From: Planomicrobium sp. CPCC 101079
Lineage (GTDB): Bacteria > Bacillota > Bacilli > Bacillales_A > Planococcaceae
NCBI RefSeq assembly: GCF_007859275.1
Contig: NZ_VOHC01000028.1
Location: forward strand, 62,001 to 126,000
Length of the DNA stretch: 64,000 bases
Reading direction: 5' to 3'
Positions 24,143 through 32,624 of this stretch are shown here, piece after piece (position 1 is the stretch's first letter; every line of letters starts with the position of its first letter). The notes under the pieces are model-generated. The model ran no database searches, had not been told where the DNA came from, and was given only the letters and a program-made list of their open reading frames with translations. Made by a program: the position numbers and the translations under genes.

Positions 24143-24158
24143 GTTAACAAACCTAACA
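24142..24158. promoter_or_regulatory. TnrA/GlnR box 2 over the glnK transcription start
   Basis: TGTTAACAAACCTAACA also fits TGTNAN7TNACA exactly. It starts at the last base of the -10 box and covers the expected start site, a position suited to repression. Confidence 0.85.
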
Positions 24159-24174
24159 TCAAGGAGGAGATAAC

Positions 24175-24516
24175 ATGAAAAAAATTGAAACGATTATCCG
24201 TCCATCTGTTTTTTCTGATGTTCGCCAGGCATTGGCTCTTGAAGGAATCGATGGGCTGAGCGTCACCGAAATAGCTGGAATCGGAAAACAGGAAGGCCGA
24301 GTTGGTTTGTTCCGCGGCAATGCTTACACCATGGAATTTTCTCCAAAGCTCAAACTGGAAATGGTAGTGGAAGATGACAAAGTAGAAGATATTGTCGAAG
24401 CGCTATTGCAGTATGCTTCCACTGGCCAAGTGGGAGATGGCAAGATTTTCATCCTGCCGGTCGAAGAAGCCATTCGGATCAGAACAAGAGAACGCGGCGC
24501 CGTCGCCGTCGGATAA
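24175..24516 (+). CDS. glnK: P-II family nitrogen regulator GlnK
   Basis: A 113-aa P-II signalling protein. The T-loop spans about GKQEGRVGLFRGNAYTMEFSPK, followed by the B-loop TGQVGDGKIF and the C-loop RTRERGAVA. It senses 2-oxoglutarate and ATP/ADP and should bind and block the ammonium channel encoded next. The T-loop lacks the tyrosine at the enterobacterial uridylylation site, as in Bacillus NrgB/GlnK. The start has AAGGAGGAG upstream. Gene order is glnK-amt, the reverse of B. subtilis nrgAB. Confidence 0.96.
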   Translation: MKKIETIIRPSVFSDVRQALALEGIDGLSVTEIAGIGKQEGRVGLFRGNAYTMEFSPKLKLEMVVEDDKVEDIVEALLQYASTGQVGDGKIFILPVEEAIRIRTRERGAVAVG

Positions 24517-24528
24517 GGGGGAAATTAA

Positions 24529-25812
24529 ATGGAGGCAGTTCAAAGTTCAGTTGATATGTTGTGGGTTATGCTCGGGGCTATTCTTGTATTCTTCATGCAT
24601 GCTGGATTCTCAATGGTGGAAACAGGATTTACCCGCTCTAAAAATACGGTCAATATTTTAATGAAAAACTTGCTTACAGTAGCCATCGGTTCAGTTCTTT
24701 TCTTTTTTATCGGTTTTGCACTAATGTTCGGCACGTCAGCTTTCGGACTTATTGGTACTGATGGTTTTGCACTTTTGGGACGCGATGATATCGGATTTTT
24801 TGTTTTCCAGGCAGTTTTCGCCGCTACATGTGCCACAATCATTTCCGGAGCAGTAGCGGAACGCATGCATTTGTCAGCTTATATTATACTGACAGTCGTT
24901 ATGATTGCTGTTATCTATCCGGTCGTCGGCCACTGGATATGGGGTGGCGGTTGGTTATCGCAGCTTGGTTTTATCGATTTTGCCGGTTCAACTGTCGTTC
25001 ACTTGACCGGGGCCTCTGCCGCTTTTGTTGCAGCTTGGAAAATCGGTCCGCGTATTGGAAAGTATTCCGGAAACACGGTCAATTCAATTCCGGGACACAA
25101 CTTGCCGTTAGGAGCTCTTGGCGTCTTCATTCTATGGGTAGGCTGGTTTGGCTTTAACGGTGCCAGCACATTAGCAGCAGATCCAGCGACTGTACCATCA
25201 ATTATCGCCAATACATTGCTTGCGGCTTCCGCCGGTGTTTTATCTACAGCAGCTTACACACGTTTCAGATATGGCCGTATCGACGCTTCGCTTACAATGA
25301 ACGGCGCCCTAAGCGGTTTGGTCGGGATTACCGCTGGGTGCGCTAATGTATCGCTCTTAGGTTCAATTATCATTGGTCTGATTGCAGGTGTTGTTATGAC
25401 AGAAAGCGTCCGTATACTCGATTCGAAAATCCGAGTTGATGATCCGGTAGGCGCTATTTCCGTACACGGTATTGTGGGAGTTTGGGGAACTCTTGCACTA
25501 GGATTGTTCGATACAACAGGCGGTATTTTCTACGGGGGCGGAGCTGAAGTTCTGGGCATTCAAACAGTAGGAGTACTGGCTGTCATCGCTTGGACTTCAA
25601 TTACAGCCGGCCTTGCACTTCTTGCTATCAACGTCTTCATCCCGCTTCGCGTCACTGCCGAAGAAGAAGAAACCGGCCTTGATTTTACAGAACACGGTTC
25701 TCAAGCTTATTCCATGCAAGATGTTCTAAGAGGCACTGGCCCTTCCAGCGATCAAAGTTTCGCTGCACGGCTCAATCAATTGGGGGAAGATCCTTCTATC
25801 CAAAAACTTTAA
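24529..25812 (+). CDS. amt: Ammonium transporter AmtB
   Basis: A 427-aa Amt/MEP channel with about 11 membrane helices. The twin pore histidines are visible in STVVHLTGASAA and ISVHGIVGVWGT; FMHAGFSMVETGF near residue 25 and GGGAEVLGIQ are family signatures. The C-terminal cytoplasmic tail (about 375-427) is long. It imports ammonium when nitrogen is scarce, gated by GlnK from the gene 12 bases upstream. The ATG at 24529 has GGGGGAAA in front. Confidence 0.97.
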   Translation: MEAVQSSVDMLWVMLGAILVFFMHAGFSMVETGFTRSKNTVNILMKNLLTVAIGSVLFFFIGFALMFGTSAFGLIGTDGFALLGRDDIGFFVFQAVFAATCATIISGAVAERMHLSAYIILTVVMIAVIYPVVGHWIWGGGWLSQLGFIDFAGSTVVHLTGASAAFVAAWKIGPRIGKYSGNTVNSIPGHNLPLGALGVFILWVGWFGFNGASTLAADPATVPSIIANTLLAASAGVLSTAAYTRFRYGRIDASLTMNGALSGLVGITAGCANVSLLGSIIIGLIAGVVMTESVRILDSKIRVDDPVGAISVHGIVGVWGTLALGLFDTTGGIFYGGGAEVLGIQTVGVLAVIAWTSITAGLALLAINVFIPLRVTAEEEETGLDFTEHGSQAYSMQDVLRGTGPSSDQSFAARLNQLGEDPSIQKL

Positions 25813-25825
25813 GCAAGAAAATAAG

Positions 25826-25865
25826 CAAAAGGACGCTCCGTTTTACCCGGTCGTCCTTTTTGCTT
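25826..25865. terminator. Bidirectional terminator between amt and PAP2 gene
   Basis: CAAAAGGACG...CGTCCTTTTTG hairpin lying across the ends of the two converging genes, with T-rich 3' flanks in both directions. Confidence 0.75.
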
Positions 25866-26499
25866 GTTTTTGCAGATGCTCTCTGTAGAACCGTTCGCGC
25901 ATTTCATACCAAACGGCAACTGCGACAAACCAAGAATAGCCCGCACACCACCCAGCCAAGACATCCGAAAAATAATGTTCGCCTCCTGCTATACGGGACA
26001 GCCCAATTCCGCAAGCAAGTGCGGCAGCTGCTGTCCAGACCAGCCACTTTGCCAGCTTTGAACCAAGATGTTCCGTAATGAAATAAGCGGCTGTGAAAAG
26101 ATACAACAACCCGACCATCGCATGTCCCGAAGGAAAACTGAAACTTTCCAAGCCATGGGGGAAATCAGGGCGTTCTCGATCATAAATGCGCTTTAACAAT
26201 TGATTCAATATATTCCCCACTCCCGCAGCTAAAAAAACAAACAACATGCCCCGATAATTTTTCCGATGAACCCAAAGGTACACAATCAAAGCAACGCTGA
26301 CTGTCATGATCACCCATTGTTCTCCAAGCAGCGACAAACTGTCTACAAAAGCGTTTCCTCCCAAAAACTCAAACGCGGCTATATCTATTTTCCGAAACTG
26401 CACACTCGGAAAAGTAATAAGAATGGCGAAAAAACCGATCAATGTCGCCATCCCAAGCGGGTAGAAAAAATTCTTGATGTTCCTCACCCTCTTTCGCAT
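25843..26499 (-). CDS. PAP2-family membrane phosphatase
   Basis: A 218-aa membrane protein with six hydrophobic segments. The three acid-phosphatase motifs are present: KRIYDRERP (C1), FPSGH (C2) and SRIAGGEHYFSD (C3). Such proteins act on undecaprenyl pyrophosphate (bacitracin resistance, lipid carrier recycling) or phosphatidylglycerol phosphate; the sequence does not decide. It converges on amt with a shared terminator. Confidence 0.9.
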   Translation of the reverse strand: MRKRVRNIKNFFYPLGMATLIGFFAILITFPSVQFRKIDIAAFEFLGGNAFVDSLSLLGEQWVIMTVSVALIVYLWVHRKNYRGMLFVFLAAGVGNILNQLLKRIYDRERPDFPHGLESFSFPSGHAMVGLLYLFTAAYFITEHLGSKLAKWLVWTAAAALACGIGLSRIAGGEHYFSDVLAGWCAGYSWFVAVAVWYEMRERFYREHLQKQAKRTTG

Positions 26500-26573
26500 C
26501 AGTTGTGAATTTATTATAACTTAAATTTTGAAATAATTTGAAGAATAAGCAGCTGGGATAGTTCGTTTCCATG

Positions 26574-26611
26574 AAAAAGCTCCTCCTTGTGCTTGGCACG
26601 AAAGGAAGAGC
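26574..26611 (-). terminator. Terminator after the HrtA-like ATPase gene
   Basis: GCTCTTCCTT, 12-base loop, AAGGAGGAGC followed by TTTTT on the minus strand. Confidence 0.75.
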
Positions 26612-26619
26612 ACTATCAT

Positions 26620-27303
26620 TCATGTTGCTGGTTGTCCGTCCGATACTAACACACCATCAGTCATACGGTATACTTTGTCACAATAACGGATTAGCCGGGT
26701 ATCGTGCGTCACTACAATCGTCGTCGTATTTTTGTTCTTAGTTTCACTTTTCAGCAATTCCATCACTTCGTATGCCCGGTCTGAATCCAGCGAAGCCGTC
26801 GGTTCATCTGCCAAGATAATGGAAGGATTGCTATAGATAGCTTTTGCGATAGCGACCCTTTGCCGTTCCCCGCCGGATAAATCAGCCGGGTATTTGCTGC
26901 GGAGATCGCTGATGCCTAAGTCTATGTAAAGTTGCTCCCTCTCTTCTTTAGTCATGTTGCCCTTTTTGACTTTATCCAGTAAATTCAATTGGTTTTCCAT
27001 TGTCAGGAATGGCACTAAATTTGAAGCCTGCAAGATAAAACCAATTTCTTTCAGACGGATTTTAGAACGCTGCTTTTCATTTAAACGGCTTAAGTCTTGC
27101 TTGTTGACTAAAATTTCACCGCTTGTCGGTGACAACAAGCCACCTGCAATGGTTAAAAAAGTGCTTTTCCCCGAACCGGAAGGCCCAATGACCGCAATCA
27201 ATTCCCCTTTATCCGCTTGAAAATCAGTTTCTTTCAAAGCCTCTACTTTTTTATGTCCCGAGCCGTATGTTTTTGTCACTTGGTTCATTTCCAGAATCGC
27301 CAT
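26620..27303 (-). CDS. ABC exporter ATP-binding protein (HrtA/MacB type)
   Basis: A 227-aa ABC ATPase with Walker A GPSGSGKST, signature LSGGERQR, and Walker B IILADEPTASLD, the pattern of LolD/MacB/HrtA proteins that pair with FtsX-type permeases. The start is one of two adjacent ATGs after GGAGGCTAA; the second, at 27303, gives better spacing. The permease gene is directly upstream. The nearby heme monooxygenase and siderophore genes make a heme-detoxification role (HrtAB) possible, but the substrate is not shown by sequence. Confidence 0.88.
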   Translation of the reverse strand: MAILEMNQVTKTYGSGHKKVEALKETDFQADKGELIAVIGPSGSGKSTFLTIAGGLLSPTSGEILVNKQDLSRLNEKQRSKIRLKEIGFILQASNLVPFLTMENQLNLLDKVKKGNMTKEEREQLYIDLGISDLRSKYPADLSGGERQRVAIAKAIYSNPSIILADEPTASLDSDRAYEVMELLKSETKNKNTTTIVVTHDTRLIRYCDKVYRMTDGVLVSDGQPAT

Positions 27304-27306
27304 CAT

Positions 27307-28374
27307 TTAGCCTCCAATCGCTTTTAACGGGTCAATTTTCACAATCGTCAGCACCGAGAAGACTGCACCCAGAATAGCCACCCCTATCAAAATAACTCCA
27401 TAGAAAATCATTGTCAGGATATCGAATGCCACCGGCACCGCACTTGGCAGGAAAGCTCCGGATATTAACGTCAAGATGAACCCGACAATCACACCAGCCG
27501 CTGCCAGCATAAATGTTTGGGCAATGACAGAACGGGCCAAATAACCGCTCGGAATCCCTTGTGCTTTCATGACCCCGAACATGCTGATTTTCTGAACGGT
27601 CAATACATACAAGAAAATCGCGACGATTACGGACGAAATGATAAACAAAAAGTAAATCATGAAGTTTAATGTCAGGCTTTGTTCCGTATAGCCAGGCAAG
27701 TTTTCAATGAATGCCTCAGATTCGATCACCTCTAGTTCATCATCACTGACAATGTTCGAAAGACCCGTTGCGCGTACAACAATGCCGTTGATTTGATCAC
27801 TGTTCGCTTCTGCTGCTTCGCCAAACTTCACGCGCTGAAAAGTCTCCAGCTCTCCATACAGAACAGGCGCTGCATTAAACCGGGCTTCATCTGTAAAACC
27901 GACAATGGTTAAACTTTCATCGGTAGAAGACAAGGTCAATTTATCCCCTAACTTAAAACCGTCGTCTTTTAAAGAATCAGCCGCTACCACTTCGTTGCCA
28001 GCTGAAAATTCTTCCCCCTCTATAACGTTCGGCATGATAAAGCCATCTTTTTCAATACCAAAAATTGATACATTTGCTTTTTTATCACCCGTCTGGGCAA
28101 TGGCGTTGATTTGCCCAAGCACCGCCTTCTCTTCCGCTTCTATGCCATCCAGTTCGTCAATGGTCATCGTAGATTGCAGCAAACTTTTATCGGACTCTTC
28201 CGTCAAGACAATGGCCGAAGCATCCCATTTATCCACCGCTTCCCTATTTAAGCTGGCCAATCCGTTCGCTAAGCCAGACAAGAAAAAGACCAGATAAGAT
28301 ACCAGCATCAATACACCGATTATCAAAACAAACCGCAGCTTATTCTTTTTGATTTCATTCCACGCTAAAAACAT
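27307..28374 (-). CDS. ABC exporter permease (HrtB/FtsX type)
   Basis: A 355-aa FtsX-family permease: one N-terminal helix (FVLIIGVLMLVSYLVFFLSGLANGL), an extracytoplasmic domain of about 200 residues, then three helices ending KIDPLKAIGG. The layout and the phrases FLSGLANGL and LYVLTVQKISMFGVMKAQGIP resemble HrtB heme exporters. The ATG at 28374 has AAAGGAGGAG. It lies downstream of the heme monooxygenase gene but separated by a terminator. No HssRS-type sensor is adjacent. Confidence 0.87.
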   Translation of the reverse strand: MFLAWNEIKKNKLRFVLIIGVLMLVSYLVFFLSGLANGLASLNREAVDKWDASAIVLTEESDKSLLQSTMTIDELDGIEAEEKAVLGQINAIAQTGDKKANVSIFGIEKDGFIMPNVIEGEEFSAGNEVVAADSLKDDGFKLGDKLTLSSTDESLTIVGFTDEARFNAAPVLYGELETFQRVKFGEAAEANSDQINGIVVRATGLSNIVSDDELEVIESEAFIENLPGYTEQSLTLNFMIYFLFIISSVIVAIFLYVLTVQKISMFGVMKAQGIPSGYLARSVIAQTFMLAAAGVIVGFILTLISGAFLPSAVPVAFDILTMIFYGVILIGVAILGAVFSVLTIVKIDPLKAIGG

Positions 28375-28422
28375 CGGCTCACTCCTCCTTTCGCCCTTCT
28401 TCGATTTCTTCTATATAAACAA

Positions 28423-28454
28423 GAAAAAGGCGAACCGCCAGTGGTTCGCCTTTT
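28423..28454 (-). terminator. Terminator after hmoA
   Basis: AAAAGGCGAACC, loop, GGTTCGCCTTTTT hairpin closes the siderophore-uptake operon on the minus strand. Confidence 0.88.
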
Positions 28455-28456
28455 CC

Positions 28457-28765
28457 TCATTTTACTGCATGAACATGATAGGTGGTTTGAGATGATTCAA
28501 GGACGTGATCCGGTTTCGGTTTTCCAAGATTCGCTTTATGCCCTGCTATATGCTCAGGGTTCTTTTCCCAATTTTTCCATGCTTCTTCCGATTCCCACCG
28601 GATGTAGACGACAACTTCTTCATCGCCGCGTCTGACGTTTTTCTTTAAAACCGCCAAGTCGATAAAACCAGGCTGTTTCTCCAGTTTTCCTTCACCGGAA
28701 AACTTGGCTAGAACAGGTTCAGAAAACCCTTCTTTTACGACAATCTTTTTCATTTGAACAAACAT
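28457..28765 (-). CDS. hmoA: Heme-degrading monooxygenase, HmoA-like
   Basis: A 102-aa antibiotic-biosynthesis-monooxygenase (ABM) fold protein, closely similar to Bacillus HmoA (NVRRGDEEVVV, IRWESEEAWKNWEK, HIAGHKAN). The histidine of AGHK is the probable heme ligand and the tryptophans of the WES/WKNW stretch fit IsdG-type enzymes, which open the heme ring to release iron in the cytoplasm. It starts 18 bases after the siderophore-binding-protein stop with AGGAGG upstream and no terminator between, so it is the fifth gene of the Fur-controlled operon. Confidence 0.88.
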   Translation of the reverse strand: MFVQMKKIVVKEGFSEPVLAKFSGEGKLEKQPGFIDLAVLKKNVRRGDEEVVVYIRWESEEAWKNWEKNPEHIAGHKANLGKPKPDHVLESSQTTYHVHAVK

Positions 28766-28783
28766 GTGTAGTAGCCTCCTGTT

Positions 28784-29728
28784 TTACTCGAATGCTGATT
28801 GGATTTCTTTCACCATTGCGCTGACCGATTGAAGTCCGCCGCCTGACAGGTACCAGTAATCCGGATCCAAGTAAATGATTTTGCCATTTTTATAAGCATT
28901 TGTTTTTTTCACCAATTCATTTTCTAAAGAATCTTTAGCGCTGGCATCTGTGCCAACTACAGCATTGCGGTCAACTACAAAAATGATATCCGGGTTTACA
29001 TCTAAAATATATTCAAATGTGATGCTTTGGCCGTGAGTTGAAACTTCAATGCCTTCATCCGCAGCTGGAACACCGAACACGTCATGGATAATACCGAAAC
29101 GCGATGCTGGTCCGTATGCGCTAATTTTTCCTTCGTTAGCCAACAAAATCAAAGCCTTTTCATCAGAAGCGCTTACCGATTCTTTTACGCCTTCAATTTC
29201 TGTGTTGATTGCTGCCAATTCTTCTTTTACTTGATCTTCTTTTTCGAAGATTTCGCCAAGAAGGGTCATGTTTTCAGTGAAAGAGTCCATGTAGTTGTTT
29301 GTATCAACCGCCATATGGATTGTTGGTGCAATGCTGGCAAACTCTTCGTACATTTCCGCTTGGCGCCCAGAGATGATGATCAAATCCGGCTCCATCGCGT
29401 TGATCGCTTCAAAGTCCGCTTCCTTTAATGTTCCAACGTTTTCGTATTTCGTTTCATCTGCATATTTTTCTAGATAAGAAGGCACTGATTCTTGCGGTAC
29501 TCCTGCAACTTCAACGCCTAACTTGTCTAATGAATCCAAAACGCCGTAATCAAATACCACGACTTTTTTAGGTTTTTTCGAAATTTCCGTTTCACCAAGC
29601 TCATGTGTTACCGTCATTTTTTCAGTAGTCCCTTCAGCAGCACTTGTTTCCCCCGCTTCACTGGATCCGCATGCGGCCAAGAAAGCAACCAGCATTAATG
29701 TGAAAGCTAAAAGCAATAATTTCTTCAT
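28784..29728 (-). CDS. yclQ: Siderophore-binding lipoprotein, petrobactin type (YclQ-like)
   Basis: A 314-aa periplasmic-binding-protein-like lipoprotein with lipobox LAACGSS (C20) and the two-lobed FhuD/FatB fold (KVVVFDYGVLDSLDKLGV, EAINAMEPDLIIISGRQAEMYEEFASIAPT, GRFGII-type region, WYLSGGG). B. subtilis YclQ binds petrobactin and its photoproduct. It follows the two permeases and the ATPase, a complete YclNOPQ set. Ligand is inferred from family similarity. Confidence 0.9.
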   Translation of the reverse strand: MKKLLLLAFTLMLVAFLAACGSSEAGETSAAEGTTEKMTVTHELGETEISKKPKKVVVFDYGVLDSLDKLGVEVAGVPQESVPSYLEKYADETKYENVGTLKEADFEAINAMEPDLIIISGRQAEMYEEFASIAPTIHMAVDTNNYMDSFTENMTLLGEIFEKEDQVKEELAAINTEIEGVKESVSASDEKALILLANEGKISAYGPASRFGIIHDVFGVPAADEGIEVSTHGQSITFEYILDVNPDIIFVVDRNAVVGTDASAKDSLENELVKKTNAYKNGKIIYLDPDYWYLSGGGLQSVSAMVKEIQSAFE

Positions 29729-29746
29729 CTATTCCATCTCCTCTTA

Positions 29747-30508
29747 TTATGAATTAAAGTAAACGCAAATTCGGCAATTATCCATTTGTTGAATGGGTAT
29801 ATCCATATCATAAATTTCTTTTAATGCCTCGGATTGAATAATTTCTGCAGTTGTCCCATCCTTGATCACGCGGCCATTTTTCATAGCGACAATGCGGTCA
29901 GAATAAACAGAAGCAAAGTTAATGTCATGAAGTACAATCACTACGGTTTTTCCTAGGTCGTCCACTAATCGGCGCAAAATTTTCATGATTTGAACCGAAT
30001 GTTTCATATCCAGGTTGTTCAACGGCTCATCAAGCAGCACATAGTCCGTGTCTTGTGCGATGACCATGGCGATAAACGCCCGTTGGCGCTGCCCGCCGGA
30101 AAGTTCATTCAAGTAAGAATGCTCCATGTCTTTTAAATCCATGTATTCAATGGCTTGGTCGACCATTTTTTCATCTTCACCGTTGAGCCGGCCTTTAGAA
30201 TAAGGAAAACGGCCAAAAGAGACAAGTTCACGAATGGTCAAACGCACATTCATGTAATTCGATTGCTTTAAAATCGATACGCGTTTGGAAAAATCATTCG
30301 ATTTCATCTTTTTGGAGTTGGTTTGATCGATCAGAACTTCCCCAGTATCTGCATCAAGCAAACGGCTAACCATGGAAAGAAGCGTCGATTTCCCCGCTCC
30401 GTTCGGTCCGATAAATGAGGTAATCTGACCTTGCTGAATATTAACCGAGACGTTTTCCACGACTTGTTTTTTGCCGTAAAGCTTTGTCAATTCACGAACT
30501 TGTATCAT
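29747..30508 (-). CDS. yclP: Siderophore ABC transporter ATP-binding protein (YclP-like)
   Basis: A 253-aa FepC-type ABC ATPase with Walker A GPNGAGKST, signature LSGGQRQR and Walker B YVLLDEPLNNLD. It powers iron-siderophore import through the YclN/YclO-like permeases. The start overlaps the upstream permease stop by four bases (ATGA). Confidence 0.93.
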   Translation of the reverse strand: MIQVRELTKLYGKKQVVENVSVNIQQGQITSFIGPNGAGKSTLLSMVSRLLDADTGEVLIDQTNSKKMKSNDFSKRVSILKQSNYMNVRLTIRELVSFGRFPYSKGRLNGEDEKMVDQAIEYMDLKDMEHSYLNELSGGQRQRAFIAMVIAQDTDYVLLDEPLNNLDMKHSVQIMKILRRLVDDLGKTVVIVLHDINFASVYSDRIVAMKNGRVIKDGTTAEIIQSEALKEIYDMDIPIQQMDNCRICVYFNS

Positions 30509-31455
30509 TTAGACCGACTCTCCTTTAATAGTAGATAGATAAAGTAAATCCCACCGATGAAGTTGACGATAACGCTCAACGTCGTGTTAAAGGTGAAGAT
30601 TCGCTCCACCACCCATTGACCGCCGACAAGTGCAATTACACTGATGATAATGGACCCAAAAATAATTGTTGAATGCTTATAGGAGTTGAAGAATTGATAG
30701 GACAAGTTGGCGACGATCAAACCGAAAAACGTAATCGGGCCGACAAGCGCCGTGGCAATCGCAATCAGCACCGCTGACAGCACAAGCATGTTTCTGACAA
30801 GGCCATCATAATTGATGCCGAGGTTGATCGATGTATCGCGTCCCAGCGACAAGACATCCAGCGAATTGTTATGCCGCCAAGCAAAAATGATGAGCACACT
30901 GATGATTGCAAGCGAAGTCCAAACCAGATCGGCATTGACATTGTTGAAGCTGGCAAACATCCGGTCCTGAACGATCTGAAACTCGTTCGGATCGATCAGC
31001 ACTTGCAGGAATGTTGATATGCTTGAGAAAAAGGTGCCGCAAATGATGCCTATCAACAGCAAAAAGTAAATCGGCTGATTTCCTTTTTTAAAAAGCAGCT
31101 GATAAAACAACAAAGCGAATACGACCATGACTATTATAGATAAAATGAAATTCACCTGTTTGTTGATAAGCGTTACATGACTAGAGCCAAGAAAGAAAAT
31201 CAGCAAAGTTTGAAGCAGCATATAAAGCGAATCAAGGCCCATGATGCTTGGTGTTAAAATTCGGTTATGGGTAATTGTCTGGAACACGACCGTAGCATAC
31301 GCAATCGCAACCCCGGTCAGCACCATCGCAAATACTTTAACTCCGCGCCTTGGCAGGGCATAATCAAAACTGCCATTCAAATCTTGAAACAGGTAAACCC
31401 CGCACGCTAGCAGTGCTAAACCGACGAGAATCGCCAGTTTATGTAAATCACGCAT
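30505..31455 (-). CDS. yclO: Siderophore ABC transporter permease (YclO-like)
   Basis: A 316-aa FecCD-family permease with nine or ten membrane segments and the family stretch ALVGPITFFGLIVANLSYQ. I place the start at the ATG at 31455 (MRDLHKLAILVG), preceded by AGGAGG; the open frame extends 15 codons further upstream into the previous gene. It overlaps the stop of the preceding permease by eight bases, so the pair is translationally coupled. Confidence 0.92.
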   Translation of the reverse strand: MRDLHKLAILVGLALLACGVYLFQDLNGSFDYALPRRGVKVFAMVLTGVAIAYATVVFQTITHNRILTPSIMGLDSLYMLLQTLLIFFLGSSHVTLINKQVNFILSIIVMVVFALLFYQLLFKKGNQPIYFLLLIGIICGTFFSSISTFLQVLIDPNEFQIVQDRMFASFNNVNADLVWTSLAIISVLIIFAWRHNNSLDVLSLGRDTSINLGINYDGLVRNMLVLSAVLIAIATALVGPITFFGLIVANLSYQFFNSYKHSTIIFGSIIISVIALVGGQWVVERIFTFNTTLSVIVNFIGGIYFIYLLLKESRSK

Positions 31456-32398
31456 ATGCTTTCCTCCTAAACAACAAGAAGAGGAAAATAAAGCTTCCAA
31501 TGACTCCGACCATTAAGCTGATGGAGATTTCATATGGATAAATAAGAACTCTTCCTAAAATATCGCAAAGCAATAAGAAAATCGCTCCGAGCATTGCTGT
31601 ATGCGGCAATGTCTTCTGCAGATGGTCGCCTTTGAAAATTGAAATGATATTCGGGATGATCAAACCTATAAATGGAATGACCCCTACTGTCAAAACGACG
31701 GTTGCGGTAATCAGCGAGACAAGTATCAACCCAATGTTGACGACGCTCCGGTACTTCAACCCGAGATTTTTGGAGAAATCCTCCCCCATCCCTGCGACTG
31801 TAAAACGGTTGGCGTAAAGATAAGCGATGATAAAGACTGGCAAACTGATGTAAAGCAGTTCGTAGCTCCCTTTCATGACCATCGAAAAGTCGCCTTGCAT
31901 CCATGCAGACATGTTTTGGATAACGTCCGCGCGGTATGCAAAAAAGGTGGTAATTGAAGACAAGATATTTCCGAACATCATCCCGACAAGCGGAATGAAA
32001 ATGGCATCTTTGAATTTGATGCGGTTGAGAATTTGCATAAAGAGGAACGTGCCAGCAAGCGCAAAGCCAAACGCCAGCGTCATTTTCTCAAGCATTGAGG
32101 CATTCGCAAACATCAACATCGATACGAGAATCCCAAGCCGGGTGGCGTCGAGTGTTCCGGCAGTTGTTGGAGACACAAACTTGTTGCGGCTCAACTGCTG
32201 CATAATGAGGCCCGCCATGCTCATGCCGGCTCCCGCAAGCAAAATGGCCACCAGCCTTGGCACTCGGCTAATCAGGAAAATTTGTGTTTCTTCAGATTGA
32301 AAATCTAGCAAATCGGTAATACTGATGCTGCTGACTCCGACAAATAGAGAGACGAACGACAGTATGATCAATGGTGGTATTAAATAACGTTTTTTCAT
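31448..32398 (-). CDS. yclN: Siderophore ABC transporter permease (YclN-like)
   Basis: A 316-aa FecCD-family permease (RVPRLVAILLAGAGMSMAGLIMQQLSRN, VGVIPFIGLIIPNI). First gene of the siderophore operon. The ATG at 32398 (MKKRYLIPPLII) has GAGG six bases upstream; the open frame runs 24 codons further but that part spans the Fur box. It forms a heterodimeric channel with the YclO-like partner. Confidence 0.92.
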   Translation of the reverse strand: MKKRYLIPPLIILSFVSLFVGVSSISITDLLDFQSEETQIFLISRVPRLVAILLAGAGMSMAGLIMQQLSRNKFVSPTTAGTLDATRLGILVSMLMFANASMLEKMTLAFGFALAGTFLFMQILNRIKFKDAIFIPLVGMMFGNILSSITTFFAYRADVIQNMSAWMQGDFSMVMKGSYELLYISLPVFIIAYLYANRFTVAGMGEDFSKNLGLKYRSVVNIGLILVSLITATVVLTVGVIPFIGLIIPNIISIFKGDHLQKTLPHTAMLGAIFLLLCDILGRVLIYPYEISISLMVGVIGSFIFLFLLFRRKAYA

Positions 32399-32441
32399 TA
32401 CTGTCCTCATCCTTGTTAGAATATGTTTCGAATTTTTACGA

Positions 32442-32462
32442 CAGTGATAATCATTATCACTG
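32442..32462. promoter_or_regulatory. Fur box of the siderophore operon
   Basis: The core TGATAATCATTATCA matches the 7-1-7 Fur consensus TGATAATNATTATCA exactly and extends to a 21-bp palindrome. It lies just downstream of the -10 box, so Fur-iron would block transcription start or early elongation. Confidence 0.95.
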
Positions 32463-32475
32463 GTACACAAGTTTT

Positions 32476-32503
32476 AGTATAGCAGGTTGAGAAAGAGAGT
32501 CAA
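32476..32503 (-). promoter_or_regulatory. Sigma-A promoter of the siderophore operon
   Basis: Minus strand TTGACT (32503-32498), a 16-bp spacer, TATACT (32481-32476). The Fur box begins about 14 bases downstream. Confidence 0.8.
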
Positions 32504-32584
32504 TATTTTGATGAGAATTATTTTCATTTAGTTGAGAATGTCTTATTTTGTTCAAATTCGCCAAAGAAAAAGCTAAAAACCCAT

Positions 32585-32616
32585 AAAAAAGAGAGTGCTC
32601 CCGGCACTCTCTTTTT
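32585..32616 (-). terminator. Terminator of the DUF6612-like lipoprotein gene
   Basis: AAAGAGAGTGC, loop CGGGA, GCACTCTCTTTTTT-type hairpin just after the stop. Confidence 0.88.
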
Positions 32617-32624
32617 ATCGGTTC

